From: Comamonadaceae bacterium
GTDB taxonomy: Bacteria; Pseudomonadota; Gammaproteobacteria; Burkholderiales; Burkholderiaceae_C
DNA length: 64,000 nucleotides
Direction of reading: 5' to 3'
Assembly (NCBI GenBank): GCA_027484105.1
Contig: JAIXUG010000005.1
Coordinates: 124,001 to 188,000 of the forward strand
Both the position numbers and the translations under genes were made by a program. Below are positions 16,976-26,073 of this stretch, one piece after another; positions within the stretch are counted from its first letter, which is position 1, and every line of letters begins with the position of its first letter. The notes under the pieces were generated by a model, which was not told the origin of the DNA, did no database searches, and was given only the letters and a program-made list of their open reading frames with translations.

Positions 16976-17865
16976 CCACCTCCACGCCTTACCGATCGGT
17001 CTTTGCCCCCGGCTTGCTCACGGGGCAAGTCATTCTGGTCACCGGCGGCGGCTCGGGCATTGGCCGCTGCACCGCACACGAATTGGCCAGCCTGGGCGCG
17101 CATGTGGTGCTGGTGGGCCGCAACCCCGACAAGCTGAGCGCCACCGCGCAAGAGATCACGGGTGACGGTGGGCAAGCCACTTGGCACAGCTGCGACATCC
17201 GGCGCGAGGACGATGTGAAAGCCATGATCGCGCAGGTGGTGCAGCAGCACGGGCGCATCCATGGCCTGGTCAACAACGCGGGCGGGCAATACATCTCGCC
17301 CTTGGCCAAGACCAGCGCCAAAGGCTGGCAAGCGGTGATCGACACCAACCTCACCGGTGGCTTCCTGGTGGCCCGTGAGTGCTTCAACCAAAGCATGCAA
17401 GCGCACGGCGGCGCGGTGGTCAACATCGTGGCCGACATGTGGGGCTCGATGCCCGGCATGGGCCACAGCGGCGCGGCGCGCGCGGGCATGGTCAGCTTCA
17501 CCGAAACGGCGGCGCTCGAATGGGCCGCGCAAGGCGTGCGTGTGAACGCCGTGGCCCCGGGCTACATCGCCAGCAGCGGCATGGACCACTACCCGCCCGA
17601 GGCGGGCCCCATGCTGCGCGCCATGCGCGCCACGGTGCCGCAAGGCCGCTTTGGCACAGAGGCCGAAACCTCAGCCGCCATTGTGTTTTTGCTCTCGCCT
17701 GCGGCCAGCTTTGTGAGCGGCACGGTGCTGCGCGTGGACGGTGCCCGCCCGCAAATGCGCATGGGCTGGCAGCAAGCCGTGGCCACACCCGATGTGCAAG
17801 AACGCGATGCCGTCAAACCCTTTGACGGCTTTCACCGCGCCGTGACCCCCAAGGTATTCCAATGA
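16972..17865 (+). CDS. SDR oxidoreductase with modified catalytic motif
   Basis: A 297-residue short-chain dehydrogenase/reductase. The dinucleotide motif TGGGSGIG (24-31) and NNAG (101-104) are intact. Where classical SDRs have YxxxK, this protein reads GHSGAARAG, placing Ser166 and Arg170 at those positions. 2,4-dienoyl-CoA reductase-like SDRs also lack the usual Tyr, so an enoyl- or dienoyl-CoA reductase is more likely than an alcohol dehydrogenase. ATGA overlaps at both ends tie it to TetR and the carboxylase gene. In the Pseudomonas terpene cluster the SDR AtuB holds the same place directly before AtuC. Confidence 0.85.
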   Translation: MTTSTPYRSVFAPGLLTGQVILVTGGGSGIGRCTAHELASLGAHVVLVGRNPDKLSATAQEITGDGGQATWHSCDIRREDDVKAMIAQVVQQHGRIHGLVNNAGGQYISPLAKTSAKGWQAVIDTNLTGGFLVARECFNQSMQAHGGAVVNIVADMWGSMPGMGHSGAARAGMVSFTETAALEWAAQGVRVNAVAPGYIASSGMDHYPPEAGPMLRAMRATVPQGRFGTEAETSAAIVFLLSPAASFVSGTVLRVDGARPQMRMGWQQAVATPDVQERDAVKPFDGFHRAVTPKVFQ

Positions 17866-19472
17866 ATTTCGAATCGACCTGGAACCCGCACAGCTCCCTG
17901 GCCCAGCAACGGCGCGAGGCTGCACTGGCCCGCTTGGCGCAGTGGCATGCTTTGCAAGACCGCGCAGCGCAGGCCTCGGCCCAATCCAAACCAGTGTTCG
18001 ACAAACGCGGGCAACTGCTGCCGCGTGAACGCGTGGCCTTGCTGCTCGACCCCGGAGCGCCCTTCTTGCCACTGTGCGCGCTGGCGGGCTTCATGCAAGA
18101 CACGCCCGATCCGGCCAAGTCAGTCCCAGGCGGCGGCATGATCGCGGGCATAGGTTTTGTCAGCGGTGTGCGCTGCATGGTGGTGGCCAGTGATTCAGGC
18201 ATCGAGGCCGGAGCCATTCAGGCGCGCGGGCTTGAAAAAATCTTGCGGGTGCAAGAACTCGCCCTCGAAAACAAATTGCCTTTTGTGCACCTGGTCGAAA
18301 GCGCCGGGGCCAACCTGATGCAGTACAAGGTCGAGGGCTTTGTACTCGGGGGCAGCTTGTTTCGCAACCTGGCGCGTTTATCGGCTGCGGGCCTGCCGGT
18401 GCTCACCGTCCAGCACGGCTCGGGCACGGCAGGTGGGGCCTACATGCCGGGGCTGAGTGACACCGTGATCATGGTGCGCGGCCGCTCGCGGGCCTTTCTG
18501 GCGGGGCCGCCTTTGCTCAAAGCCGCCACCGGTGAAGTGGCGACCGAAGAAGAACTGGGTGGGGCCGAGATGCACACCAGCGTGTCGGGCCTGGGCGAAT
18601 ACCTGTGCGAAGACGACCGCCACGCACTGGGCACGGCGCGCGATGTGGTGGCACGTTGGGACTGGGCTGCGCACAAAGCACCGCGGGAAGCCAAGCCCCC
18701 GCGCCTGGACGCCGAAGAACTGCTGGGCCTGATGCCCGCCCACCACCGCGAACCCATCGACATGCGCGAGATCATCTTGCGCTTGGTCGATGACTCGGAT
18801 TTTCTGGAATTCAAACCGCTGTTTGGCGCGGCCACGGTGTGCGCGCAAGCGCGCATCGGCGGCCATGCGGTGGGCATCATCAGCAACAACGGCCCCATCG
18901 ACGTGGCCGGGGCGAACAAGGCCACGCACTTCATCCAGTGGATGTGCCAGCTGGGCCACCCCATTGTGTATTTGCAAAACACCACCGGCTACATGGTGGG
19001 CAAAGACAGCGAGCAAGGCGGCATGATCAAGCATGGCTCCAAGATGATCCAGGCCGTGACCAACGCCACCGTGCCGCAGATCACCATCCAGTGCGGGGCC
19101 TCGTTTGGTGCGGGCAACTACGGCATGTGCGGGCGCGGCTACGCACCGCGCTTTTTGTTCAGCTGGCCGGGGGCCAAAACGGCTGTGATGGGCGGCGAGC
19201 AAGCCGCCCGCACCATGCAGATCGTGGCCGAAGCGGGCATGGCCCGCAAAGGCATCACGCCCGACCCCGACAAGATGCAGGCCCAATTCGACAAAATCGT
19301 GGCCCTGTTTGAAGCGCAAGCCGATGCCTTCTACACCAGCGGCCTGGTGCTGGACGACGGCGTGATCGACCCGCGCGACACCCGCAGCGTGCTGAGCTTT
19401 TGTCTGGACACCTGCTTGGAAGCTGCAGAGCGCCAAGCCCGCGCCACCACCTTTGGTGTGGCCCGCATGTAA
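17862..19472 (+). CDS. atuC: Acyl-CoA carboxylase beta subunit (geranyl-CoA type likely)
   Basis: A 536-residue carboxyltransferase subunit that moves CO2 from carboxybiotin to a branched unsaturated acyl-CoA. GSGTAGGAYMPGLSD (186-200) and GASFGAGNYGMCGRGY are hallmark segments of the methylcrotonyl/geranyl-CoA group. By eye, Gly163 in VLGGSLFRN aligns with the Phe that methylcrotonyl-CoA carboxylases have in HFGRIFFN. As I recall from structural work, a smaller residue there opens the pocket for geranyl-CoA. Gene order matches atuB-C-D-E-F. The symbol is given on order and this residue and is not certain; liuB is the alternative. Confidence 0.7.
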   Translation: MNFESTWNPHSSLAQQRREAALARLAQWHALQDRAAQASAQSKPVFDKRGQLLPRERVALLLDPGAPFLPLCALAGFMQDTPDPAKSVPGGGMIAGIGFVSGVRCMVVASDSGIEAGAIQARGLEKILRVQELALENKLPFVHLVESAGANLMQYKVEGFVLGGSLFRNLARLSAAGLPVLTVQHGSGTAGGAYMPGLSDTVIMVRGRSRAFLAGPPLLKAATGEVATEEELGGAEMHTSVSGLGEYLCEDDRHALGTARDVVARWDWAAHKAPREAKPPRLDAEELLGLMPAHHREPIDMREIILRLVDDSDFLEFKPLFGAATVCAQARIGGHAVGIISNNGPIDVAGANKATHFIQWMCQLGHPIVYLQNTTGYMVGKDSEQGGMIKHGSKMIQAVTNATVPQITIQCGASFGAGNYGMCGRGYAPRFLFSWPGAKTAVMGGEQAARTMQIVAEAGMARKGITPDPDKMQAQFDKIVALFEAQADAFYTSGLVLDDGVIDPRDTRSVLSFCLDTCLEAAERQARATTFGVARM

Positions 19473-19498
19473 AAAATCAAACCCCACGGAGACAGCCC

Positions 19499-20671
19499 AT
19501 GCAATACACCCACGAACACCGCGAGATCCAAAACACACTCAAGCGCTTCATCGAAGCCGAGATCAACCCCCATGTGGACGAGTGGGAAGCGGCTGAGATT
19601 TTTCCGGCGCACGAGGTCTTCAAGAAGATGGGCAACTTGGGCCTCTTGGGCCTGACCAAGCCCGAAGCCTTTGGCGGTGCGGGGCTGGACTATTCGTACA
19701 GCATGGCCATGGCCGAGGCGCTCGGCCACATCGACTGCGGTGGCATCCCCATGGCCATTGGCGTGCAAACCGACATGGCCACGCCCGCCTTGGCGCGCTT
19801 TGGCAGCGACGAGTTGCGGGCGCAGTTTTTGGCCCCAGCCATTGCGGGCGACATGGTGGGCTGCATTGGCGTGAGCGAGCCGGGCGCGGGCAGCGATGTG
19901 GCAGGCATCAAAACCGTGGCCCGCAAAGACGGTGACGACTACGTGATCAGCGGCCAGAAGATGTGGATCACCAACAGCTTGCAGGCCGACTGGATGTGCA
20001 TGCTGGTCAACACGGGCGAAGGCCCGATCCACAAAAACAAAAGCCTGGTCATGGTGCCCATGCGCGAAAACGGCAAGCTCTTGCCCGGCATCGAGGTGGG
20101 CAAGAAGATCAAAAAGATCGGCATGAACAGCAGCGACACCGGCCTGATTTATTTCGACGAAGTGCGCGTTCCGCAGCGCTACCGCATCGGGGCCGAGGGC
20201 CAGGGCTTCATCTACCAGATGCAGCAGTTCCAGGAAGAACGCCTGTGGTGCGCGGCCAGCACGCTGCAGTCGCTGACCCACTGCATCCAGTGGACGGTGG
20301 AGTGGGCGCAAGAGCGTAAGCTGTTTGGCAGCGCACTGGCCGACCAGCAGTGGGTGCAGTTCAAGCTGGCCGAACTCAAGGCCGAGGTGGAGTGCCTGCG
20401 CGCCCTGACCTACCAAGCATGCGAGCACTACATCGCGGGCGAAGACGTGACCGAGTGGGCCACCATGGCCAAGCTCAAAGCGGGCCGCTTGAACCGCACC
20501 GTGCCCGACACCTGTTTGCAGTTTTGGGGCGGCATGGGCTTCACTTGGGAGAACAAGGTCTCGCGCATGTACCGCGATGGGCGTCTGGCCTCGATTGGCG
20601 GCGGTGCCGACGAGGTCATGCTGGGCATCTTGTCCAAGATGATGGGCATTGCCAAGCGGCCGCAAGCATGA
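19499..20671 (+). CDS. atuD: Acyl-CoA dehydrogenase, citronellyl-CoA type likely
   Basis: A 390-residue acyl-CoA dehydrogenase. Motifs are GVSEPGAGSDVAG for FAD/substrate, WITNSLQADWM, and QEERLW, whose Glu247 is the probable catalytic base; the C-terminal SIGGGADEVM lacks the medium-chain-type Glu. ATG at 19499 follows a GGAG sequence. It lies between the carboxylase beta and hydratase genes, exactly the atuD position, where the enzyme oxidises citronellyl-CoA to geranyl-CoA. The substrate is inferred from gene order only. Confidence 0.7.
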   Translation: MQYTHEHREIQNTLKRFIEAEINPHVDEWEAAEIFPAHEVFKKMGNLGLLGLTKPEAFGGAGLDYSYSMAMAEALGHIDCGGIPMAIGVQTDMATPALARFGSDELRAQFLAPAIAGDMVGCIGVSEPGAGSDVAGIKTVARKDGDDYVISGQKMWITNSLQADWMCMLVNTGEGPIHKNKSLVMVPMRENGKLLPGIEVGKKIKKIGMNSSDTGLIYFDEVRVPQRYRIGAEGQGFIYQMQQFQEERLWCAASTLQSLTHCIQWTVEWAQERKLFGSALADQQWVQFKLAELKAEVECLRALTYQACEHYIAGEDVTEWATMAKLKAGRLNRTVPDTCLQFWGGMGFTWENKVSRMYRDGRLASIGGGADEVMLGILSKMMGIAKRPQA

Positions 20672-21471
20672 GCACTTTGTTGATCGAGCGCCAGGGCGCG
20701 GTCGAGACCTGGACCCTGAACGACCCGGCCACGCGCAACGCCCTGAGCGACGCGGTGGTGGACGGCTTGCTGCAAGCCTGTGCGCGGGCTTCAACTGACG
20801 ACTCGCTGCGCATCGTGGTGCTGACCGGCGCGGGCGGTGCCTTTTGCGCGGGTGGGAGTCTGGGTGGTTTTGCCAGCCTGATTGGCCAGCCTTTGCAGGA
20901 TGGCCAAAGCGACCCGCTGCTCACCATGAACCGCAGTTTTGGCGACCTGTTGCACGCCCTCTCTGCCCTGCCCCAGCTGCTGGTGTGCCGGGTGGACGGC
21001 GCGGCCATGGGCGGCGGCTTTGGCCTGGTGTGCTGCGCCGACCATGTGGTGGCCACAACGCGTTCGGTGCTGGGCACGCCCGAGGTCACGCTGGGCCTGC
21101 CGCCTGCGCAGATCGCACCATTTGTGTGGCAACGCCTGGGCGAAAGCGCCGCGCGCCAATGCCTGCTGCAAGGCCTGAGCTACACCGCTGCGCAAGCCCT
21201 GCAAGTGGGTTTGGTGAACGAAGTCATCGAAGAGGACAGCGATGCAGCCTGGCAACAAACACTGACGCGCCTCATGCGTGCTGCACCCGGCGCGGTGGCC
21301 AGCACCAAACAACTGCTGCGGCAACTGCGCGGCCCGGTGCCCGATTTGCGCGATGCCGCTGCACAAGCCTTTGCCCAGGGCCTGCGCAGCGCCGAAGCCG
21401 CGCAAGGCCTGGCCGCGTTTGCACGCAAACAGCCTGCGCCTTGGACTCTTTCTGGCAAGGACTCCGCATGA
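20668..21471 (+). CDS. atuE: Enoyl-CoA hydratase family, isohexenylglutaconyl-CoA hydratase likely
   Basis: A 267-residue crotonase-fold protein. The oxyanion-hole segments are FCAGGSLGGF and AMGGGFGLVCCAD. Of the two glutamates used by crotonase, the first is replaced by Gly (GGGFGL) and the second is kept (TPEVTLG). The following LPPAQIAPFVW replaces the usual PGAGGTQR loop, which I associate with AtuE-type hydratases. ATGA overlaps join it to the dehydrogenase and to the biotin carboxylase gene. In the terpene pathway it hydrates the product of the carboxylase. Confidence 0.7.
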   Translation: MSTLLIERQGAVETWTLNDPATRNALSDAVVDGLLQACARASTDDSLRIVVLTGAGGAFCAGGSLGGFASLIGQPLQDGQSDPLLTMNRSFGDLLHALSALPQLLVCRVDGAAMGGGFGLVCCADHVVATTRSVLGTPEVTLGLPPAQIAPFVWQRLGESAARQCLLQGLSYTAAQALQVGLVNEVIEEDSDAAWQQTLTRLMRAAPGAVASTKQLLRQLRGPVPDLRDAAAQAFAQGLRSAEAAQGLAAFARKQPAPWTLSGKDSA

Positions 21472-23456
21472 CCACCCGCTTGCCCACCACTTTGCCCCAT
21501 AAGGTCACGCGCTTGTTGATCGCCAACCGGGGCGAGATCGCCCGTCGCGTGATCCGCACGGCCCGCCACATGGGCATCCAGACGGTGGCCGTTTATTCCG
21601 ACGCTGACCGCCACGCACTGCATGTGCGTGAAGCCGACACCGCCGTCGCATTGGGCGGCACCTTGTCTGCAGACTCGTATTTGCGCATCGACAAACTGCT
21701 GGCAGCCGCCAAGGCCACCGGTGCCGATGCGGTGCACCCGGGCTACGGCTTTTTGAGCGAGAACGCCGAATTTGCGCAAGCCGTCATCGACGCGGGCTTG
21801 ACCTGGGTCGGGCCGCCACCTGGGGCCATTCGGGCGCTGGGCAGCAAATCGGCCGCCAAAGTATTGGCTGTACAACACGGCGTGCCCTGCCTGCCGGGCT
21901 ACTTTGGCGTAGACCAAAGCGATGCCACCTTCACTGCGCAGGCTGAGCAACTGGGCTTGCCGCTGATGGTCAAAGCCGTGGCCGGGGGCGGTGGGCGCGG
22001 CATGCGCCTGGTGACCGACATGGCGCAACTGCTGCCCGCGCTGCACAGCGCACGCTCTGAAGCACTGGCCGGGTTTGGCAACGGCGACTTGTTGATGGAG
22101 CGCGCCTTGCTGCGCCCCCGCCACATCGAGGTGCAGATCATGGCCGACCAGCATGGCCACTGCATCCACTTGGGTGAGCGCGACTGCTCGGTGCAGCGGC
22201 GGCACCAAAAGATCATCGAAGAATCACCCAGCCCCGCCGTGGATGCTGCACTCCGCGCGCTACTCGGGCAAGCGGCCATCGCGCTTGCACAATCGGCGGG
22301 CTATGTGGGCGCGGGCACGGTGGAGTTTTTGCTGGATGAAGCGCAGGCTGACAAGCCGTTCTATTTGATGGAGATGAACACCCGCTTGCAGGTGGAGCAC
22401 CCCGTCACCGAAATGCTCACCGGGCTGGACTTGGTCGAGTGGCAGCTGCGCATCGCGCGCGGCGAGACGCTACCCCTGGCGCAAGCCGATGTGTGCCTGC
22501 AAGGCCACGCGATTGAAGTGCGCCTGTGCGCCGAAGACGAACACTTCACGCCGCAAACCGGTACGGTAAAAGCCTTTGCAGCGCCCGAGGGCTTGCGCTT
22601 GGACCATGCACTGCATGTGGGCGCGGTGGTCACGCCGCACTACGATTCGATGCTGGGCAAGCTGATCGCGCACGCGCCCACGCGCAGTGAAGCGATCGAC
22701 CGCCTGTGCGCAGGCCTGAACCAGACCACGCTGCTGGGCCTGCCCACCAACCGGGCGTTTTTGGCCGCTTGCTTGCAACACCCGGTGTTCCGCTCGGGCG
22801 AAGCTTTGATTCCGTTTTTGGCCGAACAGGCCGATGCGGTGCGCGAGCGCCTGCAAGTCCAAGCCGACGCTCGCAGCGTGGCCGTGCTGGCTGTGCTCTT
22901 TGCACACCAAGCACCCGCCTACGCGATGCCCAGCCCGTTCATGCGACCCGTGCGCATGGGCTTGGGCAATGAGGTCTTGGCGCTGAACCTTCAGGAGCTC
23001 GGACAAGGGCAAGTGCGCGTCCAAATGGGCGACACCACACACCATGCACGCATACACCGCAGCGCCGATCTGCTGCACATCACGCTGAACGGCCGCCACT
23101 GGCAAGCCCGCGCTGTGGCCTGCACGGGGGCCGTCCAGCGCTGGCATGTGCAACTGCAAGGCCCCGAATGCGTGGAGTTGTGGCTCACCGACCAAAGCCT
23201 CAGCCCGCCCAACACAGGGGCCAGCACCCAAGCAGCGCAGTCGTTGCGTGCACCCTTCAATGGCAAGCTGATCGCGCTGCATGTGCGAGAAGGTCAGCGG
23301 GTCCAACAAGGCGAAGCCGTGCTGGTCATCGAGTCGATGAAGCTGGAGCACATTTTGTGTGCCCCCCGCGATGCGTTGGTGCACAGCCTTTCGGCCAGCG
23401 TGGGCCAGCAAGTGGGCCCCGGCCAGGTGCTGGTGCAATGGAAGGACGCCGCATGA
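21468..23456 (+). CDS. atuF: Acyl-CoA carboxylase alpha (biotin carboxylase + BCCP) subunit
   Basis: A 662-residue biotinylated subunit. The N-terminal biotin carboxylase domain has LLIANRGEIARR, the Gly-rich ATP loop VAGGGGRGMR, RRHQKIIEESPSP and EMNTRLQVEHPVTEM. After a linking domain the C-terminal BCCP carries VIESMKLEH, whose Lys receives biotin. It carboxylates biotin with ATP and bicarbonate and hands it to the beta subunit encoded upstream. Start ATG 21468 overlaps the hydratase stop. The separation of beta and alpha genes by dehydrogenase and hydratase genes is shared by liu and atu clusters. Confidence 0.8.
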   Translation: MTTRLPTTLPHKVTRLLIANRGEIARRVIRTARHMGIQTVAVYSDADRHALHVREADTAVALGGTLSADSYLRIDKLLAAAKATGADAVHPGYGFLSENAEFAQAVIDAGLTWVGPPPGAIRALGSKSAAKVLAVQHGVPCLPGYFGVDQSDATFTAQAEQLGLPLMVKAVAGGGGRGMRLVTDMAQLLPALHSARSEALAGFGNGDLLMERALLRPRHIEVQIMADQHGHCIHLGERDCSVQRRHQKIIEESPSPAVDAALRALLGQAAIALAQSAGYVGAGTVEFLLDEAQADKPFYLMEMNTRLQVEHPVTEMLTGLDLVEWQLRIARGETLPLAQADVCLQGHAIEVRLCAEDEHFTPQTGTVKAFAAPEGLRLDHALHVGAVVTPHYDSMLGKLIAHAPTRSEAIDRLCAGLNQTTLLGLPTNRAFLAACLQHPVFRSGEALIPFLAEQADAVRERLQVQADARSVAVLAVLFAHQAPAYAMPSPFMRPVRMGLGNEVLALNLQELGQGQVRVQMGDTTHHARIHRSADLLHITLNGRHWQARAVACTGAVQRWHVQLQGPECVELWLTDQSLSPPNTGASTQAAQSLRAPFNGKLIALHVREGQRVQQGEAVLVIESMKLEHILCAPRDALVHSLSASVGQQVGPGQVLVQWKDAA

Positions 23457-24622
23457 ACACCGCTGACAGCACAACTGATTTCTCGACCGAAGACCTGCAA
23501 AGCCTGCAGTCCACCGTGGAGCGTTTTGCCCAACAAGCCATCGCCCCGCATGTGCCCGCCTGGGAAGAAGCCGGTCAATTTGACCGCAGCCTCTACACCC
23601 AAGCCGCCGAGCTGGGCCTGCTGGGCCTGGGCTACCCCGAACACCTGGGCGGCACGCCTGCACCTTGGCGCGCCCGCAACATGCTGTCGCAAACTCTGGC
23701 TCGGTATGGTGGCAGCGGCGGTGTGATGGCCAGCTTGTTTTCTCACAACATCGGCCTACCGCCGGTGATGGCGCATGGCAGCGCCGAGTTGCAAGCCGAA
23801 GTGGTGCCACCCGTGCTGCGCGGCGAGCGCATCGCGGCGCTGGCCATCACCGAGCCCGGTGGCGGATCGGACGTGGCCAGTTTGCGCACCACCGCCCGCG
23901 CCGATGGGGCCGACTATGTGATCGACGGCGAAAAAGTCTTCATCACCTCGGGCCTGCGTGCCGACTGGATCACGCTGGCGGTGCGCACCGACCCGGCCAG
24001 CAAGGGGGCCAGCGGCATCTCGATGGTCGTGGTGCCGGGTGATACGCCCGGCATCTCGCGCACACGCCTGCACAAAATGGGCTGGCACAGCTCCGACACG
24101 GCCCAACTGCACTTCGACGGTGTGCGCGTGCCCCAGCGCTACCGCCTGGGCGAAGAAGGTGCAGGCTTCAAGATGATCATGGGCAACTTCAACGGCGAAC
24201 GCCTGGCCATGTCGGCCATGGCGCTGGGCTTTGCCCAGGCGTGCTTGGACGAAGCCTTGGCCTGGGCACGCCAGCGCCAGACCTTTGGTGCGGCTTTGAT
24301 CGAGCGGCAGGCGATTCGCCACAAGCTGATGGACATGCAAATGCGCATCTCATCCACCCAAGCCTGGGTCGACGCCGTGACGCAGCAAGCCGATGCAGGC
24401 CAGACCGGTGCCGAGTGGGTGGCCCAGGTGTGCCTGCTCAAAAACCACGCCACCCAAACCATGCAGTTTTGCGCCGATGCCGCTGTGCAACTGCTGGGCG
24501 GCATGGGCTACATGCGCGGCACCGTGAGCGAACGGGTGTACCGCGAAGTCAAGGTGATGATGATCGGCGGCGGCGCCGAAGAGATCATGAAAGAATTGGC
24601 CGCCAAGCAGCTGGGCATTTGA
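23453..24622 (+). CDS. Acyl-CoA dehydrogenase
   Basis: A 389-residue acyl-CoA dehydrogenase, the third in this region. It has AITEPGGGSDVAS, VFITSGLRADW and GERLAM (Glu249, probable base), with MIGGGAEEIMKE at the C-terminus in place of a medium-chain-type Glu. It overlaps the carboxylase alpha stop by four bases and is last in the operon. It may act on a later, shorter branched intermediate of the same pathway; the substrate cannot be read from sequence. Confidence 0.88.
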   Translation: MNTADSTTDFSTEDLQSLQSTVERFAQQAIAPHVPAWEEAGQFDRSLYTQAAELGLLGLGYPEHLGGTPAPWRARNMLSQTLARYGGSGGVMASLFSHNIGLPPVMAHGSAELQAEVVPPVLRGERIAALAITEPGGGSDVASLRTTARADGADYVIDGEKVFITSGLRADWITLAVRTDPASKGASGISMVVVPGDTPGISRTRLHKMGWHSSDTAQLHFDGVRVPQRYRLGEEGAGFKMIMGNFNGERLAMSAMALGFAQACLDEALAWARQRQTFGAALIERQAIRHKLMDMQMRISSTQAWVDAVTQQADAGQTGAEWVAQVCLLKNHATQTMQFCADAAVQLLGGMGYMRGTVSERVYREVKVMMIGGGAEEIMKELAAKQLGI

Positions 24623-24658
24623 AGCCTGACGCCGGACCCAGGTTCATGGCCGAGCGTT

Positions 24659-25885
24659 TCAGGCGGGTCTGGACTGGCCAGGGGGCAAATCGGAGCGAAA
24701 TGTAAACGCCATTTGCAGCAGGCCGGCCAGCAAACCCAGCAGCACGCCCACTTGCACGGCCCGGTTGTACGAGCCCATGGCATCGAACAACACACCGCCC
24801 CCCAAAGCCCCCATGAAACTGCCCAGCTGGTGGCTCATGAAAGCGATACCGCCCAGCATGGCTTGCCAGCGCAGGCCAAAGGTTTCACCGATGTAGCCGG
24901 TCACCAAGGGTGCCACGCCCAGCCACAAAAAGCCCATGATGGCGGCGAACACCAGCGTGTTCTCAGGCGTTGGCACCGACAGGAAATACCAGGCCAGCCC
25001 GAATGACCTCAGCACATAAATGCCGCCCAACAGCAGCAGCTTGTGGTAACGCCCACCCGCCCAACCGAAAAACAAGCTGCCCAAGACGTTGAAACCACCA
25101 ATCACGCCCAGCGCTTGTGCGCTGAGCATCGGGTCCATGCCACACAAATCGAGGTAAGACGGCAGATGTGTGGTCAAAAAGACCAGCTGCATGCCGCAGA
25201 CAAAGTAGGCTAGTGTCATCACCGCAAAAGGCGGGTGTTTCAAGGCAAACCTGGCCATGTCGGGGGCATTGTCTTTTTCCCCATGCGGTGAAGGCGGCAC
25301 CGGCAAGGCGTCCACCCGACCGGCATACCAAGCGGCGGGCAAGATGACCAGGGCCATGACGACAAAACCGCCCACGCCCACGCGCCAGCCATGTTCCTGC
25401 GACAGCAGCTGGCCAATGGGTGCCGCCATCAAGGCCCCCAAAGAACCTGCGGCGGACACGATGCCCAGTACCGTGCTGCGCAAGGCAGGCGACACAGGCC
25501 GCGAAGCCACCGCCATGGCTATGGCCGATCCGTTGCAGGCCATGGCCGCGCCAATGGCGACCCCAGCGCCCAGAATCACGCCCAGCAAGCCCTGAGCCAG
25601 GCACAGCAAAGTCATGCCCAGGATGTACAGCAAAGCACCGGTCATCATCAGGGGCCGGTACCCGATGCGCACAGCCAAGGCCCCGGCAAAGGGCTGCAAA
25701 AATCCCCAGGCCAGGTTTTGCACCGCAATGGCCAAGGTGAACTCGGACACTGAAATGCCGATGTCCTTGGTCAAGGCCGGCATGAACACACCCAGGCTTT
25801 GCCGCAAACCCATGCTGACCGACAGCATCAGCGCAGCGCCGATCAGGATGGGCAAGCCCGGGCGCAGTGCGGTCAAGAGGTTCAT
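24659..25885 (-). CDS. MFS transporter
   Basis: A 408-residue carrier with about twelve membrane segments. It begins MNLLTALRPGLPILIG, with SMGLRQSLGVFMPAL leading into the second helix and ALAVRIGYRP in the loop-2 position; the second half has GWAGGRYHKLLLLGG. The family is the RhmT/oxalate-formate-like monocarboxylate group by general look. I chose ATG 25885; a longer reading upstream is polar. It converges with the preceding catabolic operon and shares an operator-bearing gap with the NhaR gene. Cargo unknown; an organic acid is likely. Confidence 0.8.
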   Translation of the reverse strand: MNLLTALRPGLPILIGAALMLSVSMGLRQSLGVFMPALTKDIGISVSEFTLAIAVQNLAWGFLQPFAGALAVRIGYRPLMMTGALLYILGMTLLCLAQGLLGVILGAGVAIGAAMACNGSAIAMAVASRPVSPALRSTVLGIVSAAGSLGALMAAPIGQLLSQEHGWRVGVGGFVVMALVILPAAWYAGRVDALPVPPSPHGEKDNAPDMARFALKHPPFAVMTLAYFVCGMQLVFLTTHLPSYLDLCGMDPMLSAQALGVIGGFNVLGSLFFGWAGGRYHKLLLLGGIYVLRSFGLAWYFLSVPTPENTLVFAAIMGFLWLGVAPLVTGYIGETFGLRWQAMLGGIAFMSHQLGSFMGALGGGVLFDAMGSYNRAVQVGVLLGLLAGLLQMAFTFRSDLPPGQSRPA

Positions 25886-25897
25886 GGTGTGCTTCGG

Positions 25898-25913
25898 TTG
25901 TGCTTGAGCACAA
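25898..25913. promoter_or_regulatory. Candidate operator upstream of MFS gene
   Basis: Perfect 7-base arms TTGTGCT and AGCACAA separated by TG, 12 bases upstream of the MFS start codon, in the 188-base gap shared with the NhaR-like gene. Good symmetry for a dimeric repressor; the protein that would bind it is unknown. Confidence 0.4.
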
Positions 25914-26073
25914 TCTAACCGCACAAGCTCAAAACCACTGGCCTATTCGAGACAGGCCACCTGCAACACGCCGCACACTAGGGTTTTTTCTAATGGCGGA
26001 TCATCCTATGGCCGGTCTTTTGACTCATAAAAAATCAGATAATTTAAGATAAATACTCTCGCAAAAGCTAAGC

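Noticed and set aside
17862..23456. Assignment as a leucine (liu) cluster
   Set aside because: No HMG-CoA lyase and no MerR regulator are present, an SDR is present, and the beta-subunit pocket residue is Gly; kept only as an alternative.
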